A stretch of 6,012 nt of DNA, taken from assembly GCA_012511095.1 (NCBI GenBank), contig JAAZGT010000189.1, positions 1 through 6,012 of the forward strand. The letters run 5' to 3'. The notes below the pieces were generated by a model. It saw only the letters and a list, made by a program, of their open reading frames with translations. It ran no database searches and was not told the origin of the DNA. This document shows, piece by piece, positions 1-6,012 of this stretch. Numbering within the stretch: position 1 is the stretch's first letter; every line of letters starts with the position of its first letter. Both the position numbers and the translations under genes were made by a program. Source of the stretch: Alcaligenaceae bacterium (GTDB taxonomy: Bacteria > Pseudomonadota > Gammaproteobacteria > Burkholderiales > Burkholderiaceae_B).

Positions 1-549
1 CGTTGTTTTGTGGGTCAAATTAATAAACTTCCCCTAGTCGTTAAAAGTGTCCCTGGTTTCTTAGTCAATGCAGCACTAACGCCTTATATGTTGGAGGCGA
101 TGCATCTGGTGGATCAAGGTCATTCACCGGTCGGTATCGATAAGGCAATGCAGGCTTATGGTATGCCCGTTGGACCGATTGAGTTAGTGGATATGGTGGG
201 CCTAGATGTTGCGATGGCAGTCGGCCAAGAGTTAGTGGCTGATGCGATTACACCGCATTGTTTAGAAGAAAAAATCAAAGCCAATAAATTAGGCCGTAAA
301 TCAGGCGAGGGTTTTTATCAATGGAAAGGAGGTAAAGCCGTTAAACCCAAAGGAGAAATGATTGCTGCCGACTCAGCACAAAAGCTTGCAGATACCTTAG
401 CATCAGCGGCTAAACGCCAGTTAGATCAAGGTGTTGTTGCAGACGCTGATTTGGTGGACGCCGGCATGATTTTCGGTACCGGTTACGCACCATTTACAGG
501 CGGCCCTTTATTTAAAAGAGGGATACAAATATCCCCGACCAAAGCTTAG
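1..549 (+). CDS. 3-hydroxyacyl-CoA dehydrogenase, C-terminal part (FadB/FadJ-like), 5' truncated by window edge
   Basis: The reading frame is open from base 1 (codons CGT TGT TTT precede the GTG at 10), so the gene starts upstream of the window and the GTG is an internal valine. The 182 visible residues begin at the end of the NAD-binding domain (FVGQINKLPLVVKS), followed by the family signature PGFLVN and the first C-terminal dehydrogenase domain (GMPVGPIELVDMVGLDVA, then GRKSGEGFYQW). The start of a second C-terminal repeat follows, with DLVDAGMIFGTGYAPFTGGPL near the end. Known family role: NAD-dependent oxidation of (S)-3-hydroxyacyl-CoA in beta-oxidation, in the cytoplasm. The paired C-terminal domains and the GTGYAPFTGGPL ending are typical of multifunctional FadB/FadJ proteins with an N-terminal hydratase domain; that domain and the catalytic His are outside the window, so the architecture is inferred. 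The last ten residues or so are unlike the common family ending. Stop TAG at 547-549; the porin gene follows after 36 bases, suggesting one transcript. Confidence 0.9.
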   Translation, partial: RCFVGQINKLPLVVKSVPGFLVNAALTPYMLEAMHLVDQGHSPVGIDKAMQAYGMPVGPIELVDMVGLDVAMAVGQELVADAITPHCLEEKIKANKLGRKSGEGFYQWKGGKAVKPKGEMIAADSAQKLADTLASAAKRQLDQGVVADADLVDAGMIFGTGYAPFTGGPLFKRGIQISPTKA

Positions 550-573
550 GTTAATTACCTAAAAAATAAAATC

Positions 574-578
574 AGGAG
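574..578 (+). promoter_or_regulatory. Ribosome binding site for the FadL-type porin, pointing to ATG 586
   Basis: AGGAG lies 7 bases before the ATG at 586, an ideal Shine-Dalgarno spacing. No comparable site precedes the ATG at 621 (CCTAGCATTT lies directly upstream). This site therefore says that translation begins at 586, which is not in frame with the porin body. Confidence 0.75.
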
Positions 579-585
579 ACAAACT

Positions 586-615
586 ATGAAACATAAATTG
601 AAAAAAACACCCTAG
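586..615 (+). other. Out-of-frame 5' end of the FadL-type porin gene (signal peptide n-region)
   Basis: From ATG 586 the frame reads MKHKLKKTP and stops at TAG 613-615. The basic stretch MKHKLKK is a classic signal-peptide n-region. The hydrophobic core and cleavage region that should follow are present immediately downstream, but in the frame of the ATG at 621. Seven consecutive A occupy 601-607. One extra A there would join the two parts into MKHKLKK-NTLAF followed by MLLNGALISTASA, a complete signal peptide of about 25 residues ending in an A-S-A cleavage motif. The gene is therefore either broken here, read by slippage on the A run, or mis-sequenced in the homopolymer. Confidence 0.75.
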
Positions 616-620
616 CATTT

Positions 621-1883
621 ATGCTATTAAACGGTGCCTTAATCAGCACTGCCTCAGCTTCCGGCTTTAAATTACTGGAACAAAACGCTAGTGGTATCGG
701 TAATGCCTATGCTGGTTCTGCTGTCGTCGCCGAAAACGCCAGTGCCGCATTTTTTAACCCAGCTTCAATGACTTACCTACCCGGTCTTAATATCTCGGGC
801 GGTTTTTCCTTGGTACGTCCGTCATTTAAATTCAAAGACAGCGGTCAAAGTACCGGTCCTTTAGCATTAAATAGTGGTAGACCAGTTGTGGGTGGTGGCT
901 CGGGCGGCGATGCCGGTAATTTAGGCTTCTTGCCTAATTTTCACATCACTTATCAAGCAACAGACGATTTATTTCTTGGACTAAGTGTTGGTGCGCCCTT
1001 TGGTTTAAAAACCTCATATCGCGACAATAACTGGATCGGTAACTATCACTCCAGAGATTTTGATATTCGCACCATTAATATTAACCCTTCAATTGCCTAT
1101 CGCGTTAGCCCAAATTGGTCTGTTGGTGCAGGTCTAAATATTCAACGTATTTCTGCAGAGTATCGTTTGGGCACATTAATTCCGCACCCTCATCCGCTGA
1201 TGCAAGGTACTTTCTTGCCAGGTGACGCTGAAGTAAAAATGAAAGATACTGCGCTCTCATGGAACATCGGTACTGTATTTCAACCAACAGAGTCAACCCG
1301 TCTCGGTTTAATTTATCGCTCGCGAATTAAACATAAAGCCTCGGGTCATACCGACGTTAATTACAACGGCAATAAAGTGGCTAACTATAAAGCCAGCACC
1401 ACCATTGAATTACCCGATACAGCGGTATTTAGTATTTCACATCAGCTAACACCACGTTGGTTACTCTTAGGTGATATCGCATGGACCGGCTGGAGTAGCA
1501 TCCCTGAATTAGTCATTAAAAACGCCGGCGGTCCTAGCAATAGTCTACCCCTCAAATTTAGAGATACTTGGCGATTTGCCGTGGGTGCGCAATACAAAAT
1601 CAATGATTCGTGGACTTGGAAAGCAGGTATAGCCACCGATAAAGCCCCGATTGCGAGCGATGCTGACCGCCCTACCGCCTTACCAGATAATAACCGTCTC
1701 TGGTTATCAACCGGTGTGCAATACAAGCGCAAAAACCTTGCAGTGGATGTCGGTTATACCTATTTGCATATTAAGAAAGCCAAAATTAATAACCGAGACC
1801 TTGCAGCAACGCGAGGCATTGTCCACGGAGAGTACAGTGGACGAGGTCACCTGTTTGGCGTGCAATTATCTTATCGTTTCTAA
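621..1883 (+). CDS. fadL: FadL/OMPP1/TodX-family outer-membrane fatty-acid transporter (start frameshifted)
   Basis: This is a long-chain fatty-acid or hydrophobic-compound porin of the outer membrane. The mature N-terminus begins near SGFKLLEQNASGIGNAYAG and continues AENASAAFFNPASMTYLPG, the conserved FadL hatch region with its NPA motif. The rest is rich in alternating beta-strand segments (for example LFLGLSVGAPFGL, WSVGAGLNIQRI, TRLGLIYRSRI) and ends in SYRF, whose terminal Phe is the usual outer-membrane assembly signal. The open frame gives 420 residues from ATG 621; joined to the n-region at 586 it would be about 432. The 621 start is poor: it has no Shine-Dalgarno, and MLLNGALISTASA lacks the positive residues of a signal peptide. 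The remainder is intact to the TAA at 1881-1883, so the body shows no decay. It sits between two beta-oxidation genes, consistent with fatty-acid uptake, although TodX-like relatives transport aromatic hydrocarbons and the substrate cannot be settled here. Confidence 0.9.
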   Translation: MLLNGALISTASASGFKLLEQNASGIGNAYAGSAVVAENASAAFFNPASMTYLPGLNISGGFSLVRPSFKFKDSGQSTGPLALNSGRPVVGGGSGGDAGNLGFLPNFHITYQATDDLFLGLSVGAPFGLKTSYRDNNWIGNYHSRDFDIRTININPSIAYRVSPNWSVGAGLNIQRISAEYRLGTLIPHPHPLMQGTFLPGDAEVKMKDTALSWNIGTVFQPTESTRLGLIYRSRIKHKASGHTDVNYNGNKVANYKASTTIELPDTAVFSISHQLTPRWLLLGDIAWTGWSSIPELVIKNAGGPSNSLPLKFRDTWRFAVGAQYKINDSWTWKAGIATDKAPIASDADRPTALPDNNRLWLSTGVQYKRKNLAVDVGYTYLHIKKAKINNRDLAATRGIVHGEYSGRGHLFGVQLSYRF

Positions 1884-1893
1884 ACACCACCTG

Positions 1894-1931
1894 CCACTCT
1901 CAGAGCACTCTACTCTCCGCTCTGGGAGTGG
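1894..1931 (+). promoter_or_regulatory. Intercistronic hairpin between the porin and fadN-type genes
   Basis: The left arm CCACTCTCAGAGC (1894-1906) pairs with the right arm GCTCTGGGAGTGG (1919-1931) over 13 positions, with one U-G wobble and a 12-base loop. No T run follows on either strand, so it does not look like a standard intrinsic terminator. It begins 10 bases after the porin stop and ends 32 bases before the TTG start of the next gene. An mRNA-stabilising or processing element, or a weak attenuator, would fit this position; the role is inference. I see no convincing sigma-70 promoter in the 80-base gap. Confidence 0.6.
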
Positions 1932-1951
1932 ACACGACAAAACAATTAATT

Positions 1952-1956
1952 AAGGA
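1952..1956 (+). promoter_or_regulatory. Ribosome binding site that decides the TTG start at 1964
   Basis: AAGGA stands 7 bases before TTG 1964. The alternative in-frame GTG at 1928 lies inside the right arm of the hairpin, has no Shine-Dalgarno, and would add twelve residues ahead of the usual Rossmann-fold start. The TTG start leaves only seven residues before the first strand (VAVLGAGVMG), which is normal for the family. Confidence 0.75.
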
Positions 1957-1963
1957 TTATATT

Positions 1964-4357
1964 TTGACTAAATTTAAAGTTACACGTGTCGCGGTATTGG
2001 GCGCTGGCGTCATGGGTTCCCAAATCGCCGCCCATTTAGCCAATGCTGGGATGTCTGTTTTATTGTACGATTTGGCTACTGACCCTAAAAACCCTAATGC
2101 CATCAGTGCAGGCGCCTTAAAGAATCTTAGCCGGATTGATCCTGCCCCCTTAGCAAGCAAAGAAGTAGCTAAGCAAATCCAGCCCGTTAATTACGAACAA
2201 CACCTCGATCTCTTAGCTGAGTGTGAAATTGTCATTGAAGCCATCGCTGAGCGTATGGATTGGAAGCACGATCTTTATGCCAAAATCGCTCCCGCTTTAG
2301 GTGACAACAGCCTCTTTGTTTCTAATACCTCGGGCTTATCTATTAATGCTCTAGCCGAGGAGTTACCTGCTACTCTTCGCGAGCGTTTCTGCGGTGTGCA
2401 CTTCTTTAATCCACCACGCTATATGAAGTTAGTTGAGCTAATCCCGAGCAAATACACCTCATCAGAGGTACTGGATCAGCTAGAGACTTGGTTAACTAGC
2501 ACATTAGGAAAAGGCGTTGTACGCACCTTTGACACACCTAACTTTATCGCCAATCGTATCGGCGTATTTTCAATCTTAGCGGCCATGTACCACACCGAGC
2601 GCTTAGGCTTAGGCTTTGATGAGGTGGATGCCATTACCGGCACACTCATTAACCGCCCTCGTAGCGCTACTTATAGAACTGCTGACTTAGTGGGTTTAGA
2701 TACCTTAGCCCATGTCATTAATACACTTAAAGAAAATGCCACTGAGGATCCTTGGCATGCGCATTTTGAGTCGCCAGTATGGCTAAAAAGCTTAATAGAA
2801 AAAGGTGCTTTGGGTCAAAAAACACGCGCAGGTTTTTATAAACGCGTCGGTAAAGAGATTCAGGTACTTGATTTACAACAACAAGATTATGTGCCTAGCC
2901 AAGGCAAAGCTGACGAGGAAGTGGTTGCCATTCTCAAACAAAAAGATCCTCAGGCTCGACTTTTAGCTTTGCGCCAAAGTGAGCACCCACAAGCACAATT
3001 TCTGTGGTCAGTATTAAGAGATACCTTCCACTACAGTGCCTCGCACCTTAAGGACATTGCACATAATGCGCGCGACTTAGATCTGGCGATGCGTTGGGGC
3101 TTTGGTTGGGCTCAAGGACCACTAGAGCAATGGCAAGAAGCAGGATGGCAAACCATCGCCCAAGCCATTAAAGAGGATATTGAAGCTGGTAAAGCAATGT
3201 CCGACACGACACTACCGGAATGGGTCTTAGAAACCAATCGTGACGGTGTACACGCAATCGATGGCTCTTATTCAGCCAAAGAGAACGCTTTACAAACACG
3301 CTCAAAGCTACCAGTTTATGAACGTCAAATTTTTGCTGAACAAGTATTTGGCGAGGGTCGAACAGGTCCAGAGCAAGAAACCATTTGGGAAAACCCAGGC
3401 GTCCGTTTATGGCGTTTACCTACAGTGGATAAAGGCATTGGTATTTTATCCATTCAGTCTAAGATGCATGCCATTGGCAATGAGGTCTTAGTCGGCATTT
3501 TAGAGGCTGTGGCTAAAGCTGAGGAATTATTTGATGCGCTCGTCTTATGGCATGAAGCGCCATTTGCGGTGGGTGCCAACCTACAACAAGTAGCTGAGGC
3601 TGTAGCTCAAGGTGACTTCGTCAGCTTAGAGACTGAGGTAGCTCGTTTCCAAGAGACCTCGCTAGCTCTACGTTATGCACAGATTCCTACTGTAGCAGCG
3701 GTTGAGGGCTTAGCTCTTGGCGGCGGTTGTGAGTTTTTGATGCATGCTGATAGCCGTGTCATGGCTTTAGAAAGTTATATCGGCTTAGTTGAGGCGGGTG
3801 TGGGTTTAATTCCGGCAGGTGGTGGTAGTAAGGATTTCGCCATACGCGCTGCCCGATTAGCGGCTAAAACAGAAGCGCCGATGGAGGTATTTCCATTTTT
3901 AGTCAAGCCATTCAAACAAATTGCCATGGCTGAAGTCGCTAAGAGTGCTATGCAAGCCCAAGAGTTTGGTTTTGCCAAAGCACACGACAAAATTATATTT
4001 AATCCCGCTGAGTTGCTCTACACCGCATTAAAACAAGCACGCGCTATGGCCGATATGGGCTATACCCCGCCAGCGGTACCAACTCAAGTGACAGTGGCTG
4101 GTCGCGCCGGTATTGCAAACTTCGACATGATGCTCGTGAATATGCTCGAAGGTGGCATGATTTCTGAACACGATTATAAGGTAGCACACGCTGCTGCCGT
4201 GGCCTTATGTGGAGGTGATATTGACGGTGGTTCTAAAGTTGATGAGGAATGGCTCTTAGCCGTTGAGCGACATGAATTTGTGAAATTATTACGCACACCC
4301 GAAACGCTCGCTCGTATTCAACACACATTAAAAACAGGTAAACCACTAAGGAATTAA
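1964..4357 (+). CDS. fadN: 3-hydroxyacyl-CoA dehydrogenase / enoyl-CoA hydratase, FadN type
   Basis: This bifunctional beta-oxidation enzyme has 797 residues, close to the roughly 790 of Bacillus FadN. The NAD-binding domain opens with GAGVMG at residues 13-18. The dehydrogenase signature includes SNTSGLS (from 120), the catalytic His146 in VHFFNP and its Glu158 partner in MKLVELIPS. DTPNFIANRIG and a C-terminal domain ending GQKTRAGFYKR follow, then a second dehydrogenase-C-like repeat around RWGFGWAQGPLEQW. A crotonase (enoyl-CoA hydratase) domain runs from about residue 478 to 690, with oxyanion-hole elements FAVGANL and ALGGGCEF and two acidic residues, Glu590 and Glu610, spaced 20 apart like the catalytic pair of E. 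coli FadB. Both active sites therefore look intact. The order dehydrogenase-then-hydratase is the reverse of FadB/FadJ. The gene uses a TTG start and is followed after nine bases by the thiolase, the expected partner. Which chain lengths it prefers cannot be read from the sequence. Confidence 0.93.
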   Translation: MTKFKVTRVAVLGAGVMGSQIAAHLANAGMSVLLYDLATDPKNPNAISAGALKNLSRIDPAPLASKEVAKQIQPVNYEQHLDLLAECEIVIEAIAERMDWKHDLYAKIAPALGDNSLFVSNTSGLSINALAEELPATLRERFCGVHFFNPPRYMKLVELIPSKYTSSEVLDQLETWLTSTLGKGVVRTFDTPNFIANRIGVFSILAAMYHTERLGLGFDEVDAITGTLINRPRSATYRTADLVGLDTLAHVINTLKENATEDPWHAHFESPVWLKSLIEKGALGQKTRAGFYKRVGKEIQVLDLQQQDYVPSQGKADEEVVAILKQKDPQARLLALRQSEHPQAQFLWSVLRDTFHYSASHLKDIAHNARDLDLAMRWGFGWAQGPLEQWQEAGWQTIAQAIKEDIEAGKAMSDTTLPEWVLETNRDGVHAIDGSYSAKENALQTRSKLPVYERQIFAEQVFGEGRTGPEQETIWENPGVRLWRLPTVDKGIGILSIQSKMHAIGNEVLVGILEAVAKAEELFDALVLWHEAPFAVGANLQQVAEAVAQGDFVSLETEVARFQETSLALRYAQIPTVAAVEGLALGGGCEFLMHADSRVMALESYIGLVEAGVGLIPAGGGSKDFAIRAARLAAKTEAPMEVFPFLVKPFKQIAMAEVAKSAMQAQEFGFAKAHDKIIFNPAELLYTALKQARAMADMGYTPPAVPTQVTVAGRAGIANFDMMLVNMLEGGMISEHDYKVAHAAAVALCGGDIDGGSKVDEEWLLAVERHEFVKLLRTPETLARIQHTLKTGKPLRN

Positions 4358-4361
4358 GAGG
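4356..4361 (+). promoter_or_regulatory. Ribosome binding site of the thiolase, overlapping the upstream stop
   Basis: AAGAGG lies 5 bases before ATG 4367 and overlaps the TAA stop (4355-4357) of the FadN-type gene. This layout favours translational coupling and near-equal production of the two enzymes. Confidence 0.7.
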
Positions 4362-4366
4362 TAGTT

Positions 4367-5584
4367 ATGACTAAACAAATACAAGATGCATATATTGTTG
4401 CGGCTACGCGTTTACCTGTGGGTAAAAAAGGCGGCGCATTTAACACAACGCGCCCCGATGATTTATTAGTAGGCGCAATTCAAGCTGTGATGGCTCAAGC
4501 CCCTGAGATTGATCCCGCCTTAATTAACGATGTCATTGTGGGTTGTGCCATGCCCGAAGCAGAACAAGGAATGAATATGGCACGCATGGCGGTTTTGCTC
4601 GCAGGTCTACCCGATACAGTGCCTGGTATAACCATTAACCGCTTTTGTTCCTCTGGGGTGCAAGCGGTGGCCGATGCCGCAGCTAAGATTCGTCTCGGTG
4701 AAGCGGATGTGATGATTGCAGCGGGTGCCGAGTCCATGAGCATGATGCACCAAATGATGGGCAATAAGGTCGCCATCAACCCTGCCATTTTCAGCAATAA
4801 CGAGCATGTAGGCATTGCTTATGGTATGGGTTTAACAGCAGAAAAAGTCGCTGAACGTTGGAATGTCAGTCGTGAAGATCAAGATGCCTTTGCGATGGAA
4901 TCGCACCGACGTGCCTTAGCCGCTCAAGAAGCTGGGCACTTTGAAGCAGAAATCACGCCTTTTGAAACGGTATCTTATCGCCCTGCCTTACAAGATGGCT
5001 CAGTGACAACGCAACCCGAAGTACAACAGATAAAACGCTTAGTGACAGCGGATGAAGGCCCCCGTGCTGATAGCAGCATCGAAGGCTTAGCTCGTCTACG
5101 CCCTGTTTTCTCAGCACGTGGCTCTGTCACCGCGGGTAATAGCTCTCAAATGTCAGATGGTGCAGCCGCTGTATTACTGGTTTCTGAGAAAATTCTCAAA
5201 CAATACAATTTAGAACCAATTGGTCGCTTTGTTAGTTATGCCGTTGCCGGTGTCCCACCCGAGGTGATGGGTATAGGTCCAGTTGCCGCTATTCCCAAAG
5301 CGTTGGCGCAAGCTGGCATGACTCAGGACCAACTCGATTGGATTGAATTAAATGAGGCCTTTGCGGCCCAAGCCTTAGCGGTGAGTCGAGATCTTGATTT
5401 AGACCCTAGCAAAGTCAATCCCTTAGGTGGGGCAATCGCCTTAGGTCACCCCTTGGGTGCCACTGGCGCCATTCGCACGGCTACCGTCTTACATGGCTTA
5501 AGACGCACTGGTGGCAAGTACGGCATGGTGACCATGTGTATTGGTACCGGTATGGGTGCCGCGGGCATATTTGAGGCTTTGTAA
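4367..5584 (+). CDS. fadA: Acetyl-CoA C-acyltransferase (3-ketoacyl-CoA thiolase), FadA type
   Basis: The enzyme cleaves 3-ketoacyl-CoA with CoA to give acetyl-CoA and a shortened acyl-CoA, the last step of each beta-oxidation turn. All thiolase landmarks are present in 405 residues: nucleophile Cys94 in NRFCSSGVQAV, the middle signature NEAFAAQALAV (from 329), His361 in GGAIALGHPLGATG, and the acid/base Cys391 in MCIGTGMGAAG. The NRFCSSG form is that of degradative thiolases rather than the acetoacetyl-CoA-forming PhaA type (usually NKVCGSG). The start is ATG 4367 with a good Shine-Dalgarno; the length is slightly above the 390 or so of typical FadA. Its immediate position behind the FadN-type gene matches the fadN-fadA pair of Bacillus and similar proteobacterial loci, and the two proteins probably work as a set. 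Confidence 0.95.
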   Translation: MTKQIQDAYIVAATRLPVGKKGGAFNTTRPDDLLVGAIQAVMAQAPEIDPALINDVIVGCAMPEAEQGMNMARMAVLLAGLPDTVPGITINRFCSSGVQAVADAAAKIRLGEADVMIAAGAESMSMMHQMMGNKVAINPAIFSNNEHVGIAYGMGLTAEKVAERWNVSREDQDAFAMESHRRALAAQEAGHFEAEITPFETVSYRPALQDGSVTTQPEVQQIKRLVTADEGPRADSSIEGLARLRPVFSARGSVTAGNSSQMSDGAAAVLLVSEKILKQYNLEPIGRFVSYAVAGVPPEVMGIGPVAAIPKALAQAGMTQDQLDWIELNEAFAAQALAVSRDLDLDPSKVNPLGGAIALGHPLGATGAIRTATVLHGLRRTGGKYGMVTMCIGTGMGAAGIFEAL

Positions 5585-5606
5585 AAAGCTTAAGGCCTAT
5601 GAAAAA

Positions 5607-5638
5607 GCTGTGTGAGCCTTTAAATACGCTCTCACAGC
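5607..5638 (+). terminator. Imperfect hairpin after the thiolase gene, possible terminator
   Basis: GCTGTGTGAGC (5607-5617) and GCTCTCACAGC (5628-5638) form an 11-position stem with one T-T mismatch and a 10-base loop, starting 22 bases after the thiolase stop. The + strand is followed only by CTAATTAAAT, a weak U tract. On the - strand the hairpin is followed directly by TTTTT (complement of 5602-5606), so its shape suits termination of leftward transcripts better. It could be a weak or bidirectional terminator, or just a processing hairpin. Confidence 0.4.
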
Positions 5639-5659
5639 CTAATTAAATACTGTAAATTT

Positions 5660-6012
5660 ATGAGAACAGACTGGTTATTTAAATTGTCTCCAAAATGGCG
5701 AGCACGGATCGTGAAGTTATTATTTAACCTCCATCCTGGCTTTAGGAGCATGGGTGGTCGGGTGATTAAAGTCACACCTGATTTATCCACCATGGTGGTA
5801 CGCCTGCCCTTAAGTTGGCGTACCCGTAATGCCCTAGGAACAATTTATGGAGGCTCTTTGTTTGGAGTCACGGATGGACCACATCCTTTAATGCTAACGT
5901 TAAGTTTGGGCTTAGATATTATTGTCTGGGATCAGGAAGCGAATATTCGTTTTAGGAGACCTGCTACTGGCACGCTGTACGCCCATTGCCAATTTAGTGA
6001 AGAGGAAAAGGA
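5660..6012 (+). CDS. DUF4442-family hotdog-fold (thioesterase-like) protein, 3' truncated by window edge
   Basis: From ATG 5660 the frame stays open to the window end, giving 117 complete codons of a protein family usually around 150 residues. It begins MRTDWLFKLSPKWRARIVK and contains the landmarks I associate with DUF4442: LPLSWRTRNALGTIYGGSLFGVTD (residues about 49-72), then a basic-hydrophobic strand IVWDQEANIRFRRPATGTLYA. The GGSLF helix start after a strand rich in Arg is the hotdog-fold arrangement shared with acyl-CoA thioesterases. No member-specific reaction can be assigned; acyl-CoA hydrolysis is inferred from fold and neighbours. There is no clear Shine-Dalgarno, but an in-frame TAA at 5621-5623 and the lack of another usual start codon between it and 5660 support this start. 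It lies 75 bases behind the thiolase, beyond the hairpin, so it may be a read-through member of the operon or have its own promoter, which I could not identify. Confidence 0.82.
   Translation, partial: MRTDWLFKLSPKWRARIVKLLFNLHPGFRSMGGRVIKVTPDLSTMVVRLPLSWRTRNALGTIYGGSLFGVTDGPHPLMLTLSLGLDIIVWDQEANIRFRRPATGTLYAHCQFSEEEK

Noticed and set aside
10..12. GTG at 10 as a true start of the first gene
   Set aside because: The frame is open to the window edge, and the sequence before and after it matches the continuing dehydrogenase domain, so it is an internal valine codon.
510..600. Possible frameshift at the 3' end of the first gene, because its tail FKRGIQISPTKA differs from the usual ending after GGPL
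   Set aside because: The tail of this family varies. An alternative frame continues for only about 15 more codons with no clearly better family match, so there is not enough to call a break.
1105..1732. Leftward open frames inside the porin gene
   Set aside because: They lie antisense to a well-supported gene, have no recognisable protein features and are what chance gives in a long coding region.
1651..1953. A + strand open frame overlapping the end of the porin in another frame
   Set aside because: The translation has no recognisable domain, mostly overlaps the conserved porin C-terminus and then runs through the hairpin gap; treated as a shadow.
1928..1963. GTG 1928 as the start of the FadN-type gene
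   Set aside because: The GTG is buried in a hairpin arm, lacks a Shine-Dalgarno, and the twelve added residues precede the normal family start; TTG 1964 has a well-spaced AAGGA.
3240..3990. Short frames on both strands within the FadN-type gene
   Set aside because: They overlap the conserved crotonase region whose catalytic residues are in the main frame; no Shine-Dalgarno or domain supports them.
4495..4815. Two leftward frames within the thiolase gene
   Set aside because: Antisense to the region containing the nucleophilic Cys signature; composition looks like the complement of thiolase codons.
1..6012. Mobile elements, CRISPR arrays, tRNA/rRNA genes and DNA-uptake repeats
   Set aside because: I saw no transposase or integrase frame, terminal inverted repeats, regularly spaced repeats, tRNA-like cloverleaf or multi-copy uptake motif in a reading of the window.

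Overview
The window is a fatty-acid uptake and beta-oxidation locus from a Gram-negative bacterium. Five genes all lie on the + strand. An outer-membrane FadL-type porin places it among organisms with an outer membrane. The combination of a FadN-type dehydrogenase/hydratase, a FadA-type thiolase and a DUF4442 protein, with moderate base composition by eye, suggests a beta- or gammaproteobacterium. I cannot name the genus from this sequence.

Layout: (1) positions 1-549 hold the C-terminal end of a FadB/FadJ-like 3-hydroxyacyl-CoA dehydrogenase whose start is off the left edge. (2) After 36 bases comes a FadL/OMPP1/TodX-family porin (open from 621 to 1883). Its natural start, with a good Shine-Dalgarno, is at 586 but lies in a different frame: a run of seven A at 601-607 separates the n-region of the signal peptide from its hydrophobic core. 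(3) An 80-base gap holds a 13-bp hairpin (1894-1931). (4) A TTG-started gene, 1964-4357, encodes a 797-residue FadN-type protein with the dehydrogenase half first and the enoyl-CoA hydratase half second. (5) Nine bases later comes a 405-residue degradative thiolase, FadA-like (4367-5584). (6) A 75-base gap with an imperfect hairpin precedes a DUF4442 hotdog-fold protein starting at 5660 and cut off by the right edge.

Read together: FadL brings long-chain fatty acids through the outer membrane. After activation and first oxidation by enzymes not in this window, the FadN-type protein hydrates and oxidises enoyl-CoA, and the thiolase releases acetyl-CoA. The DUF4442 protein may be a thioesterase-like accessory. 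The locus is largely ordinary lipid catabolism. The point most worth checking is the frameshifted signal peptide of the porin. I see no undescribed defence, mobile or RNA system, no tRNA/rRNA, no CRISPR and no insertion sequence.
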